From CAYZJD01 sp964483455 (GTDB taxonomy: Bacteria > Acidobacteriota > Terriglobia > Bryobacterales > Bryobacteraceae), in assembly GCA_964483455.1 (NCBI GenBank), contig CAZACK010000012.1, forward strand, positions 5,522-69,521: a DNA stretch of 64,000 bases, written 5' to 3'. The position numbers and the translations under genes were made by a program. The notes beneath the pieces were generated by a model. The model was not told where the DNA came from. It searched no databases and saw nothing but the letters and a program-made list of their open reading frames with translations. Below, in pieces: positions 63,576-64,000 of this stretch (positions are counted from its first letter, which is position 1; every line of letters begins with the position of its first letter).

Positions 63576-64000
63576 GGCAGCGTCTGGACCTCGACGGAGA
63601 GAACCGCCGGGAGATCCCGGACGATGGGGGCCCAGTTGTCTCCGCCGTCAGATGAGGCGTACACCTGCCCGCCGGTGGTGCCGAAGTACACCCCGCAGGA
63701 ATCGAGCGCATCCACGGCCATCGCATCGCGCAGCACGTTGACGTAGCAGTCGCTTTGCGGCAGACCCTTCGTCAGTGCTTCCCACTCGTTGCCCCCGGTC
63801 CGGCTGCGGTACACGCGCAACTTCCCATCCGGCGGATAGTGCTCCGAGTCGCTCTTGATCGGGACGACGAAGATGGTCTCCGGCTCGTGCGCGTGGACGT
63901 CGATCACGAACCCGAAGTCGGTCGGCAGATTGCCGCTCACTTCTTGCCACGACTCGCCGGCGTCGTCGCTGCGCATGACGTCCCAGTGCTTCTGCATGAA
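63572..64000 (-). CDS. BNR/sialidase-like beta-propeller protein (5' end outside window)
   Basis: The visible 142 C-terminal residues contain Asp-box (SxDxGxxW) repeats: SDDAGESWQEV, SRTGGNEWEAL and SSDGGDNWAPIV. Such repeats form the propeller of VPS10/sialidase-like proteins, mostly without sialidase activity. The chain continues past position 64000, so the start, any export signal and the total length are unknown. It is coupled to the MoaD-like gene by a GTGA overlap, which suggests a functional pair. Confidence 0.8.
   Translation of the reverse strand, partial: FMQKHWDVMRSDDAGESWQEVSGNLPTDFGFVIDVHAHEPETIFVVPIKSDSEHYPPDGKLRVYRSRTGGNEWEALTKGLPQSDCYVNVLRDAMAVDALDSCGVYFGTTGGQVYASSDGGDNWAPIVRDLPAVLSVEVQTLP

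Overview
The window is GC-rich, densely coded bacterial chromosome. It contains no rRNA, tRNA, CRISPR array, phage gene or transposase that I can see. The gene mix suggests an Acidobacteriota member, probably near the Solibacter/Bryobacter group. The reasons are secreted TPR proteins, tandem secreted rhamnosidases (GH78 and GH106), a MoaD-like gene overlapping a BNR-repeat gene, small exported proteins of a type common there, and many genes with a -10 box just upstream of the start codon and no Shine-Dalgarno. The assignment is an inference, not a measured phylogeny.

Layout. 1-6.4 kb: the 3' part of pyruvate carboxylase, a frameshifted 3-hydroxyacyl-CoA dehydrogenase, two coupled TPR proteins, and a divergent HAD phosphatase/macrodomain pair. 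6.5-17.5 kb: a long run of minus-strand genes (TPR protein, outer-membrane barrel, exported kinase-like protein, RlmB, gamma-glutamyltransferase, TIM-barrel isomerase, AsnS, arginase). 17.8-22.4 kb: a plus-strand cassette of a small membrane protein, a TauE/SafE-type permease, a lipoprotein and a PEP-synthase-like phosphotransfer protein with an unusual C-terminus. 23.5-32.6 kb: a three-gene rhamnosidase operon read leftward, with a 21-bp palindrome at its promoter.

32.9-35.8 kb: a beta-propeller lipoprotein, a DUF1801 protein, an 8-bp tandem repeat, a decayed DinB-like gene and a TIM-barrel isomerase. 35.9-44.6 kb: the rod-shape operon mreB-mreC-mreD-mrdA-rodA, then an RNase E/G with a very large insertion in its S1 domain, and a cold-shock gene with its own promoter and terminator. 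44.7-53.2 kb: transaldolase, a Ser/Thr kinase-TPR receptor, an FHA-GAF-sigma-54 activator, an FAH-family hydrolase and small proteins. 53.4-59.9 kb: a four-gene surface-polysaccharide cluster (glycosyltransferase, two asparagine-synthase paralogues, O-antigen-ligase-type membrane protein). 60-64 kb: a coupled chain dusB-rnhA-outer-membrane protein-nadD, then a MoaD-like/BNR-repeat pair running off the end.

The two places most likely to hold undescribed biology are (a) the signal-peptide-bearing protein at 12.05-13.65 kb, which carries a PI3/PI4-kinase-like catalytic signature and sits beside an outer-membrane barrel, and (b) the permease/lipoprotein/phosphotransfer cassette at 17.8-22.4 kb. 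Other structure outside genes includes three copies of a palindromic repeat between genes, a 19-bp inverted repeat that supplies a stop codon and recurs after nadD, and a consistent set of leaderless-type promoters.
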